From: a virus
Reading direction: 5' to 3' (one strand)
Length of the DNA: 23,949 nt
Virus record (IMG/VR): IMGVR_UViG_3300030406_004733
Span: 1-23,949 of that record
In this document: positions 1 to 6,449 of the stretch, piece by piece
Layout: each line of letters begins with the position of its first letter
Numbering within the stretch: the first letter of the stretch is position 1
Made by a program: the position numbers and the translations under genes
Notes under the pieces: model-generated
Told to the model about the DNA's origin: nothing
Seen by the model: the letters and a program-made list of their open reading frames with translations, nothing else
The model's database searches: none

Positions 1-30
1 AATTATGCGGAGTACGTTTGGGTAAAGTAG
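1..30 (+). CDS. Possible C-terminal end of an upstream gene (partial)
   Basis: Frame 1 reads nine sense codons (N-Y-A-E-Y-V-W-V-K) and then TAG at 28-30, which would overlap the start of queE by a few codons, as most genes here do. Frame 2 also ends early (TAA at 23-25), so the fragment could belong to either frame. Nothing about its function can be read from so short a tail. Confidence 0.2.
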   Translation, partial: NYAEYVWVK

Positions 31-761
31 CAATAGGTGAAATGTATCCTTGTCTTCAAGGCGAGGGTAAGTTCATTGGTATACCTCACTTGTTAATAAG
101 GGTTTCGGGATGTAAATTGAGATGTCAATTTGCCGAATCATTTTGTGATACTCCTTTCGCAAGTTGGGCTCCTGAAAAGGGTAAATTCACTTTAGATGAT
201 GTAAGAGATTTGTATCGAAATTATCCTCAGATAAAATACACAATGATTACAGGTGGTGGTCCTACTGCACACGCAGATTTGTTAAAACAATTATGTGATA
301 TAGCAGTCAATCAATATAATCATTATGTTACAATCGAAACAGAAGGTTCGGAGTTTGTACAAACAGATGCTCAGTTTATATCGTTATCTCCTAAATTAGC
401 TAATAGTACTCCAAGACCAGGTACAATGAATCCGTATACAGGTAAATTAGTTACTGAAGCTAATAAGAAACAACACGAGAAATGGCGTTGTAATTATGAT
501 GCTATGAAAGAATTATTAAATAGTCACGAAGACTTTCAAGTCAAGCCTGTGATATCAAATAAAAATGAATTAGAAGAATTTAAAACACTTCAAAAGATAT
601 TAAGTGTTCCTAACGATAAAGTCTATCTGATGCCTGAAGGATTGAATAGAGAACAATTACGAAGACGTAGACAATGGTTATCAGAAGTTGCAGTAGAAGA
701 AGGCTATAATTTTACAGATAGATTACATATAATAACCTATGGAGATAAACGTGGAGTATAA
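18..761 (+). CDS. queE: 7-carboxy-7-deazaguanine synthase QueE (radical SAM)
   Basis: QueE converts 6-carboxytetrahydropterin to 7-carboxy-7-deazaguanine using a 4Fe-4S cluster and SAM, the step that creates the deazapurine ring. The 247-aa product has the N-terminal LQGEG motif (13-17), the RVSGC segment leading to the cluster cysteines (C32, C36, C43), CDTPFASW at 43-50, a TGGGP motif at 78-82 in place of the usual TGGEP, and SLSPKL near 122-127. Cysteine spacing is Cx3Cx6C rather than the common Cx3Cx2C, with four extra residues before the third Cys. The TTG at 18 is the first usable start and has GGAG at 9-12, but the frame is open to the window edge, so translation could begin upstream. 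It heads the deazaguanine cluster with folE, a queD-like gene and dpdA. Family assignment is firm; exact start and activity with the altered motifs are not. Confidence 0.88.
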   Translation: MGKVAIGEMYPCLQGEGKFIGIPHLLIRVSGCKLRCQFAESFCDTPFASWAPEKGKFTLDDVRDLYRNYPQIKYTMITGGGPTAHADLLKQLCDIAVNQYNHYVTIETEGSEFVQTDAQFISLSPKLANSTPRPGTMNPYTGKLVTEANKKQHEKWRCNYDAMKELLNSHEDFQVKPVISNKNELEEFKTLQKILSVPNDKVYLMPEGLNREQLRRRRQWLSEVAVEEGYNFTDRLHIITYGDKRGV

Positions 762-762
762 T

Positions 763-978
763 ATGATAGTTGAATATATAGGTTGGTTAGGATTTGTCTT
801 AATACTCTTTGGCTACTACTATAATGCACAACAGAAAATCTTCTGTTTTTATATATGGGGCATCGGCAATATTGTTTTTCTTGCGTATGCTTTGCTTATA
901 AATGCTATGCCCCAAGTAGCTATGTCAATATTTGTATTAGGTATGAACATTTATGGTTGGAAACAATGGAGTAAATAA
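763..978 (+). CDS. Small PnuC-like membrane protein (half transporter)
   Basis: The product is a 71-aa, very hydrophobic protein with about three membrane helices. It ends in NIYGWKQW, which resembles the C-terminal segment of PnuC-type nicotinamide riboside transporters, and contains a PQ pair (MPQVAM) as in SemiSWEET/PQ-loop half transporters. I chose ATG 763 because GTGGAG lies at 751-756 with ordinary spacing; an in-frame ATG at 739 would overlap queE by 23 bases. A protein this short would have to oligomerise to form a pore. Its place directly after queE suggests a small-molecule transport role, perhaps for a nucleoside or pterin-related compound, but that is inference. It could also be an unrelated small membrane protein. 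Confidence 0.6.
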   Translation: MIVEYIGWLGFVLILFGYYYNAQQKIFCFYIWGIGNIVFLAYALLINAMPQVAMSIFVLGMNIYGWKQWSK

Positions 979-1190
979 TGAAAATTAAAGTCGAAAAGAA
1001 AATAGTAAATGACGAAGTAGTCAAAACAGAAGAGTTAGTCTTCAAATTACCTAAAGTAATAGTAGATGAATTAAAGTGGGAAGATGGTACTCTTGTAGAA
1101 TGGGAAAGAGCTTTAGATTTAGATAATGAAGATGAGACTACAATAACGGTTTTACTTAGAAATATAGATGATAAAATACTTGAGGGATAA
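978..1190 (+). CDS. Small acidic hypothetical protein, weakly AbrB-like
   Basis: This 70-aa acidic protein starts on an ATG overlapping the stop of the preceding gene (TAATG) and lies two bases before folE, so it is translated as part of the operon. Residues about 24-42 (LPKVIVDELKWEDGTLVEW) have the pattern of the SpoVT/AbrB swapped-hairpin fold: a Leu-Pro pair, a hydrophobic helix, then an acidic-Gly turn and a strand. A charged tail follows. AbrB-type domains bind DNA as dimers, yet this one has few basic residues outside the N-terminus. I do not recognise a specific family; the fold suggestion is weak. It is probably a real gene, given its spacing and codon use. Confidence 0.55.
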   Translation: MKIKVEKKIVNDEVVKTEELVFKLPKVIVDELKWEDGTLVEWERALDLDNEDETTITVLLRNIDDKILEG

Positions 1191-1192
1191 AA

Positions 1193-1816
1193 ATGCAATC
1201 AAATGGAAATAAACCTTTAACAGAAGAACAAAAACAGGATAAGATAGCACGTGCAGAACATTACTATGGTAAGTTTATGTCGTCACTTGGTTTTGAATGG
1301 GAAACAGACCCTAATGCTTCAGAGACTCCTCATCGAGTTGCTAAGGCTTGGGTAAATGATTTAGCAGAAGGTTGTTTCAATCACCCTCCTAAGATTACAG
1401 CATTTGATAATGTTGATAATTACGATGGTATGGTGTTTGAAGGTAACATACAAGTACACTCAATGTGTTCACATCATCATCTTCCTTTCTTTGGTGTAGC
1501 TCACGTTGCTTACATCGCTAAGCCTGAAGGTAAAATTATTGGTTTGAGTAAATTAAATCGTACGGTTGAGTTTTATTCACGTAGACCTCAAGTACAAGAA
1601 AATCTTACAATGCAGATACACGACCACTTAGATGAAATATTAGAAGTTCATGGTGGTATTGCAGTAATGGTAAGTGCTAAACATTTATGTGCTTGTTTAC
1701 GTGGTGTTAAACATCCTCACTCTGAAATGAAAACATCTAAAATAAGTGGTGGTTTTAAAGATGGTAAAGATGGTGTACGTCAAGAGTTTTACAACTTTGT
1801 TAAGGATATGAAGTGA
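1193..1816 (+). CDS. folE: GTP cyclohydrolase I (FolE)
   Basis: FolE hydrolyses GTP to 7,8-dihydroneopterin triphosphate, the first step toward both folate and 7-deazaguanines. The 207-aa length is normal for the family. The zinc site is visible: C92, H94 and H95 in SMCSHHHLPFFG (90-101) and C166 in HLCACLRGVKHP (164-175), matching the Cys-His-Cys ligands of the E. coli enzyme. The GLSKLNRTVEFYSRRPQVQE block at 117-136 is diagnostic. The residue after the first Cys is Ser, where the E. coli enzyme has Glu. The gene overlaps the following methyltransferase by four bases (GTGA). Next to queE, a queD-like gene and dpdA, its likely job is supplying the pterin precursor for modified phage DNA rather than folate. 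Confidence 0.95.
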   Translation: MQSNGNKPLTEEQKQDKIARAEHYYGKFMSSLGFEWETDPNASETPHRVAKAWVNDLAEGCFNHPPKITAFDNVDNYDGMVFEGNIQVHSMCSHHHLPFFGVAHVAYIAKPEGKIIGLSKLNRTVEFYSRRPQVQENLTMQIHDHLDEILEVHGGIAVMVSAKHLCACLRGVKHPHSEMKTSKISGGFKDGKDGVRQEFYNFVKDMK

Positions 1817-2343
1817 AATTAATTTCAGAAGAATATAAAACAATATTACAAAAACTTCACTTATCAGGAAAATGGGGAAATGAATCTGTAAAACCTTGGA
1901 TGTTAGAAATTATTGAAAGACATATAGAAGAATATAACATATCTAACATATTAGATTATGGTTCAGGATATCCTGGTTTGAAATCTGTACTTGGTGAAAG
2001 ATATAATGTAACAGAATATGACCAAGGTATTGAAAGTAAAAGTAAAACTCCTAAACCCCAAGAATATGTAGTTTGTGTAGATGTGTTAGAACATATAGAA
2101 CCTGAATTTATAGATAATGTTTTAGATGATTTAAAACGTGTTGTTACGAATGTAGGTTTTTTTACTATCTCTTGTAGAGAAGCACTTATGATATTATCTG
2201 ATGGGAGAAATGCACATTTGATACAAAAGCCACGTGAATGGTGGAAAGAAAAATTATTAAAAAGATTTAACGTAATTGAAGAAACTTATATTGAAAGAGG
2301 AAAAGAACAATTACGAGTACTTGTAGAACGTAAGGAGAAATAA
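1813..2343 (+). CDS. Class I SAM-dependent methyltransferase
   Basis: The 176-aa protein shows the Rossmann-type SAM-binding pattern: motif I ILDYGSGYPG (46-55), an acidic residue after strand 2 (D70), and a motif IV region VCVDVLEHIEPE (87-98), followed by GFFTIS and the block HLIQKPREWW (135-144). This arrangement recurs in phage methyltransferases of unknown substrate. No DNA-methylase catalytic motif (DPPY/NPPY or a PC motif) is present, so it is unlikely to methylate adenine or cytosine directly. Start is GTG 1813, overlapping the folE stop. Lying between folE and the queD-like gene, it may methylate the deazaguanine base or a pathway intermediate; that is inferred from position only. 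A cell-wall or small-molecule substrate is equally possible. Confidence 0.78.
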   Translation: MKLISEEYKTILQKLHLSGKWGNESVKPWMLEIIERHIEEYNISNILDYGSGYPGLKSVLGERYNVTEYDQGIESKSKTPKPQEYVVCVDVLEHIEPEFIDNVLDDLKRVVTNVGFFTISCREALMILSDGRNAHLIQKPREWWKEKLLKRFNVIEETYIERGKEQLRVLVERKEK

Positions 2344-2690
2344 TGCAAACAAATATAATAGTAAAATTACAAGTAGAAGGCACTCATAATTGGCCCGATG
2401 CAACTGATGGTGCTGGTGCAGAGATGCACTACTTAGAATACAGACATAGGCATATGTTTCACATTGTAGCTAAAAAAGAAGTTATGCACGATGACCGAGA
2501 TGTTGAATTTATAATGTTCAAAAGAAAAATACATAGATATTTGAGAGAAATGTATTATACATCTGATTTAGATTTATGTGATTTTGGTTCTCAATCTTGT
2601 GAAATGATTGCTGAAGAATTGTATAACGAATTTGATTTATGTTATTGTGCTGTTTATGAAGATAATGAAAATGGAGCTGAGGTATATTAA
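2343..2690 (+). CDS. QueD / 6-pyruvoyl-tetrahydropterin synthase-like protein
   Basis: The 115-aa product has the size and layout of QueD, which turns dihydroneopterin triphosphate into 6-carboxytetrahydropterin. H15 in VEGTHNW and the pair H35 and H37 in YRHRHMF match the three zinc histidines of the family (His16, His31 and His33 in E. coli QueD). SCEMIAEEL at 85-93 corresponds to the PTxENxA helix, and EDNENGAEV near 106-114 to the C-terminal glutamate segment. The catalytic Cys expected four residues before the first zinc His of the HxH pair is Leu31 here. Proteins of this HRH type occur in phages, often unannotated. Placement between folE and dpdA supports a pterin or deazaguanine role, but the missing Cys means the reaction may differ. 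No gene symbol is assigned for that reason. Confidence 0.62.
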   Translation: MQTNIIVKLQVEGTHNWPDATDGAGAEMHYLEYRHRHMFHIVAKKEVMHDDRDVEFIMFKRKIHRYLREMYYTSDLDLCDFGSQSCEMIAEELYNEFDLCYCAVYEDNENGAEVY

Positions 2691-3142
2691 TGAAAAAATT
2701 TATTAGTTGGGAAGAAATAGATACACTTGTTGATAGTTTATCAGCACAGATAATTTTAGATTGTAAAAAGAATGGAACTACTCCTAAAGAAAGATATAAA
2801 GGTATTTATGCGTTACAACGTGGCGGTTTGATACCTGGTGTTATGTTGAGCCATAGATTAGATATACCTATGATAGATAGATTACAATCTTATTATGGAA
2901 GAGAATTTTTAATAATAGATGATATTGCAGATACAGGAGAAACACTATCTCATATGAGAGCTGAAGTTTTCAGAACGGCTCGTACTGCAACACTTCATTA
3001 TCATAGACAATCAAAAGTTGTTCCTAATTTTTGGGTAGATGAAAAAGGTGATGATTGGATTGTTTATCCTTGGGAAAAAAGTGATAGTGAAGAAATACAA
3101 GATTACTTGAAGGAGAAAAAAAATGAAGCTGTTCTTAGTTGA
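2690..3142 (+). CDS. Purine phosphoribosyltransferase (xanthine/guanine type)
   Basis: Type I phosphoribosyltransferases join a purine base to PRPP, giving a nucleoside monophosphate. The 150-aa length fits the XGPRT/HGPRT group. The PRPP-binding signature is clear at 73-86 (FLIIDDIADTGETL), the RGG loop at 44-46 precedes LIPGVMLSHRL, and WIVYPWE at 123-129 matches the WxxxPW element of xanthine-guanine enzymes that contacts the base. The gene overlaps the next by 20 bases. In this cluster it could recycle the guanine that DpdA releases from DNA, or activate a deazapurine. Substrate choice is inferred from family and context. Confidence 0.82.
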   Translation: MKKFISWEEIDTLVDSLSAQIILDCKKNGTTPKERYKGIYALQRGGLIPGVMLSHRLDIPMIDRLQSYYGREFLIIDDIADTGETLSHMRAEVFRTARTATLHYHRQSKVVPNFWVDEKGDDWIVYPWEKSDSEEIQDYLKEKKNEAVLS

Positions 3143-4154
3143 ATTAGAACCTATTGAAAAAAGATATACTAAACAATGGCACAAATGGATACCTGATTTA
3201 GTAAAAAAATATAAACCTAATTTAGAGTTTGAAATAGTATCAGGTAAATCTGATGGTGAAATTAAATCAGGAGAATTTCTTGATATAAATAGAACACAAA
3301 TCTATAAGAGTGAACAAATTATAGAAATGGCAAAATTATTTGAAGATGGTAAAGTAAGTGATGGTGATGCCTTTTTATTCTATGATGGTTGGCATTATGG
3401 TATACAAGCTCTACGATATATGGCACAATGTCAAGATATTGATGTAAAGATATATGGTATATGGCACGCAGGTACTTATGATGAGTGGGATTTATTAGCA
3501 CAAAAAGGTCTTGGATATTGGGGTGCTAACTTTGAACGTTCTTTATTTGAAGCAACTGATGGTGTATTTGTAGCTACTAATTTTCATAAAGAACTTATAT
3601 CATATGAAAGGCAAGTCCCTAAAGATAAAATACATATAACAGGTCATCCCTTTACACACTCGTGGATTAAAAATTACGATACATCTAAAAAAGAAAACAT
3701 AATAGTATTTCCACATAGAAAGGCTCCTGAAAAAAGGTTAGATGTCTTTTTAGAAATAAAAAAGAAAATGAAAGATAAAGGTTATAAATTTATTGTAACT
3801 ACTGATGAAACAAAAACAAAACAAGAATATTATGAATTACTTGCAAAATCAAAAGTTAGTTGGTCAGGAGGTCTACAAGAGACTTGTGGTATTTCTACGT
3901 TTGAAAGTCTATGGTTAGATAACATTGTAATGGTTCCTGATAGATTATCATATAGTGAAATGTATTTTGATTCATTTAAGTATGAGCCTAATCTTGATAA
4001 AAACGTTGATGTACAATGTCAAATGATAGAATATGCAATAGAAAATTATGATGAATATATTGAAGTAATGAAAGAAAATTCAGAAGAAATAAAAAAGATT
4101 CAAGGTCCTACTGCTGTTGAGAGAATGTTGAATCATATATTGGAGGTAAAATGA
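3123..4154 (+). CDS. GT-B fold glycosyltransferase
   Basis: This 343-aa cytosolic protein has no signal peptide or membrane helix. The C-terminal half follows the GT-B/family 4 pattern: IHITGHPF near 170, a strand IIVFPHRKAPEKRL that often opens the nucleotide-sugar domain, then GGLQETCGISTFESLWLDN around 248-267, resembling the E-x-x-G-x-x-x-x-E nucleotide-sugar motif, followed by a VMVPDRLSYSEMY segment. The N-terminal domain is not recognisable in detail. It starts at ATG 3123 behind GGAG, inside the end of the phosphoribosyltransferase gene, and its stop overlaps dpdA. Phage glycosyltransferases commonly decorate hypermodified DNA bases; position immediately before dpdA makes that the leading idea here. 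The sugar donor and acceptor cannot be read from sequence. Confidence 0.75.
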   Translation: MKLFLVELEPIEKRYTKQWHKWIPDLVKKYKPNLEFEIVSGKSDGEIKSGEFLDINRTQIYKSEQIIEMAKLFEDGKVSDGDAFLFYDGWHYGIQALRYMAQCQDIDVKIYGIWHAGTYDEWDLLAQKGLGYWGANFERSLFEATDGVFVATNFHKELISYERQVPKDKIHITGHPFTHSWIKNYDTSKKENIIVFPHRKAPEKRLDVFLEIKKKMKDKGYKFIVTTDETKTKQEYYELLAKSKVSWSGGLQETCGISTFESLWLDNIVMVPDRLSYSEMYFDSFKYEPNLDKNVDVQCQMIEYAIENYDEYIEVMKENSEEIKKIQGPTAVERMLNHILEVK

Positions 4155-5377
4155 GTACTTGGTTTAACAGAAAAATAAGTAAGTTCAAATACTTTCCTTC
4201 CTTTTCGGCAGGTGAGTTTGGACATGGTCTATATAAAAATCACAAATTTAGAGATGAATTAACGTGTAGATTTTATACAGAAGAATTTCCTGAAGAATTT
4301 AGATATACAGAATTTTTAATAACGGCAGGAGCTCACTATAGAAATATGAATTTTTATAATGAGATGGGTTTTAAAAAAGATGTTAATTTAGTAATGGGTG
4401 ATTCGGGTGGTTATCAGTTGGCAACAGGAGCTAATAAATGGAAAGATGGTATGAAAGAACAAACTTTCGAATGGTTAGAAAATAATTCTGATATTGCTAT
4501 GAATCTTGATATTCCTCCAAGAAGAACATTTGAAGGTAAATTTAAAGAATGTTTTGATTTCTCAATGGAAAACTTTAAATACTTTAATGAAAAACAATCA
4601 GGTCAAACTGCATTTTTAAATGTATTACAGGGTGAAGATGATGCTACGTATAAACAATGGTATGATGCTTGTAGTGGTTTTGACTTTCAAGGTTGGTCTG
4701 TAGGTGGTACTGCAGGTGATATCTATCGTTTTATGGCAAGTATATGTACTTTGTTAGAAGGTAGAGAACACGAGAAGAAAGCTAATAAGTATCTTCACAT
4801 ACTTGGTACAACACGTATTCACGATATGTTTATGTTATTACAATTACAGAAGTCACTTGAAGAAGTTGGTTCGGATATTTGTGTAACAACAGATTCGTCT
4901 ACTCCTGATAGAGCAACCGTATTTGGTTTATATTACATTGGTTTTGCATTTAAGAATCTTGGCTTTGAAGCTATCAATATGCCAAGAGAAAAACATCTTG
5001 AAGGTATGAGTGATATGGTTCAAGAGTTAAAAACAAAAAACTTAATTGGTGTAAATAACTTTGATAGATTCATAATGAAATATGCTAATATGGATGATAT
5101 TGCTGAATGGAATTGGGACGGACAATTTAGAATGAGATTACATAATTTCTATTTGTTTCTTGATGCTATTGAAATGATTGAACAAAGTGTATTTTCGTTA
5201 GAACATAGTTTAGAACAATTACTTAAAAAAGACTTATATCAAGTTGTTAGGTCTATCGATGAAATGGTTAAATCTGATGACCCTCGTAGAGTCTTTGAAA
5301 AATATAAAGCACTATACAATAGAGTTTCAAGTGTTAAGAAAAGTATAGTAGTAAAAGAAAATAATTTTATTCAATAG
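4151..5377 (+). CDS. dpdA: DpdA-type DNA 7-deazaguanine transglycosylase (TGT paralog)
   Basis: DpdA proteins are TGT relatives that exchange guanine in DNA for a 7-deazaguanine. TGT landmarks appear in order along 408 aa: DSGGYQ at 84-89 (active-site Asp), NLDIPP at 118-123, LNVLQG at 156-161 (TGT has FxIVQGG), GWSVGG at 181-186 (substrate-pocket GG), YLHILGT at 214-220, and VTTDSSTPDRA at 245-255, where Asp248 sits at the place of the TGT nucleophile. The C-terminal CxCxxC...H zinc site of bacterial tRNA TGT is absent, as is typical of DpdA, and the C-terminal third is instead helical and phage-specific. With queE, folE and a queD-like gene upstream this is very unlikely to be a tRNA enzyme. 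Starts at an ATGA overlap with the glycosyltransferase. Confidence 0.87.
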   Translation: MSTWFNRKISKFKYFPSFSAGEFGHGLYKNHKFRDELTCRFYTEEFPEEFRYTEFLITAGAHYRNMNFYNEMGFKKDVNLVMGDSGGYQLATGANKWKDGMKEQTFEWLENNSDIAMNLDIPPRRTFEGKFKECFDFSMENFKYFNEKQSGQTAFLNVLQGEDDATYKQWYDACSGFDFQGWSVGGTAGDIYRFMASICTLLEGREHEKKANKYLHILGTTRIHDMFMLLQLQKSLEEVGSDICVTTDSSTPDRATVFGLYYIGFAFKNLGFEAINMPREKHLEGMSDMVQELKTKNLIGVNNFDRFIMKYANMDDIAEWNWDGQFRMRLHNFYLFLDAIEMIEQSVFSLEHSLEQLLKKDLYQVVRSIDEMVKSDDPRRVFEKYKALYNRVSSVKKSIVVKENNFIQ

Positions 5378-5385
5378 GAGAACAA

Positions 5386-6186
5386 ATGAAATTAACGGTA
5401 GAACAACTACAAGAACGTATGCAGTACATTCGTGACCACATTGAATCTTTCAATACGGAAGAACGTGCTGCTAAGTTAAATAAAATGTATGACCACTTTG
5501 AAGAACGTATGATGTTAGCTCCGGCTTCATCTACTGACCATTTTCACAACTCGTGGCCCGGTGGTTACATTGACCACGTTATGAATATAACTGAAGCAGG
5601 TAAAAAACTATTTGAACTTTATAATGACTTTGGTTTCAATCTATCTTATGAATTAGATTCTGTTGTATTTTGTACAATGCATCACGATTTAGGAAAACTT
5701 GGTAGTCTTGATGAAGATTATTACAGACCTAATCCTTCTGAATGGCATAGAATAAATCAAGGTAAAATGTATGAAGTCAATCCTAATCTACACAATATGA
5801 CCGTAACTGATAGAGCAGTTTATACTTTAAGTCAGTTTGGTGTTACATATTCTGAAGAAGAGTATTTAGGATTAAGACTTGCAGATGGTATGTATGAAGA
5901 AGGTAATAAACCTTATCTTATGGGTTTTGGTGAAGCAAAAAAGATAAAATCAAATATTGCTCAATTAGTTCATCAAGCTGATATGATTGCAACACGATTT
6001 GAAATGGAACGTTATATGTTTGGTGAAGATGCTAATATACCATATGCTAAAATATTAGGTGTTGAAGTCGAACAATCTGTTGAAGAAAACGTAGAAGAAG
6101 TAGTTGAGACTAAAAAGAAAAAACCTAATGTAGATAAAGATTACAAAAATCAATTATTTGAAGATTTATTTGGAGATAAAAAATGA
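5386..6186 (+). CDS. HD-domain phosphohydrolase
   Basis: The 266-aa protein has the metal-binding residues of the HD superfamily: H64 in GGYIDHV, the H100-D101 pair in TMHHDLGK (97-104) and D199 in VHQADM (195-200). These enzymes hydrolyse phosphoesters, often nucleotides. Residues after about 225 form an acidic then lysine-rich linker and a short helix that look like an added tail. It has its own ribosome site (AGGAG at 5376-5380, shared with the dpdA stop) and overlaps the next gene (ATGA). Similar HD proteins are frequent in T4-like marine phages. A nucleotide-pool role beside the modification genes is plausible but not shown. Confidence 0.8.
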   Translation: MKLTVEQLQERMQYIRDHIESFNTEERAAKLNKMYDHFEERMMLAPASSTDHFHNSWPGGYIDHVMNITEAGKKLFELYNDFGFNLSYELDSVVFCTMHHDLGKLGSLDEDYYRPNPSEWHRINQGKMYEVNPNLHNMTVTDRAVYTLSQFGVTYSEEEYLGLRLADGMYEEGNKPYLMGFGEAKKIKSNIAQLVHQADMIATRFEMERYMFGEDANIPYAKILGVEVEQSVEENVEEVVETKKKKPNVDKDYKNQLFEDLFGDKK

Positions 6187-6449
6187 CACCAATAGAAATA
6201 TTATTAGCTGTCTTTCTACTTACAAGTGTATCGGCAAATGTAATTCAACTAAGAAGACAAGAAACTTTAGAATCTTGGTTTGAAGAAATGTCAACAGACT
6301 TAAACGAAGTACAATCAGAAATTAAAACTATTGACGAAAAGGAATGGTTTGAAACTGATGACGAAGTAGGAGATACTTTTAAAAGATTAAAAGAAACAAT
6401 TAACAAATTAGATAAATTCACAGGAGCTGAAGATGCCAAAGAAGCGTAG
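6183..6449 (+). CDS. Small membrane-anchored coiled-coil protein
   Basis: The 88-aa product begins with a hydrophobic segment (about residues 4-22, IEILLAVFLLTSVSANVI) that would serve as a single N-terminal membrane anchor, followed by an acidic helical region with heptad-like spacing. Such proteins are common just before late-regulator genes in phages but have no known function. It overlaps both neighbours (ATGA at its start, and 17 bases into the sigma-factor gene at its end), so it is certainly part of the same transcript. I recognise no family. Confidence 0.6.
   Translation: MTPIEILLAVFLLTSVSANVIQLRRQETLESWFEEMSTDLNEVQSEIKTIDEKEWFETDDEVGDTFKRLKETINKLDKFTGAEDAKEA

Noticed and set aside
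739-762. Upstream ATG at 739 as start of the small membrane protein
   Set aside because: It would add eight polar residues and overlap queE by 23 bases. The ATG at 763 has a well-spaced GTGGAG and begins directly before the first membrane helix.
920-1198. Minus-strand open frame across the small AbrB-like gene
   Set aside because: Ser/Thr/Ile-rich low-complexity product opposite well-coupled plus-strand genes; no ribosome site of its own.
4151-5377. Reading the transglycosylase as a normal tRNA-guanine transglycosylase
   Set aside because: The CxCxxC...H zinc site of tRNA TGT is absent and the C-terminal third is different, while the motif set and neighbours match the DNA-acting DpdA group.
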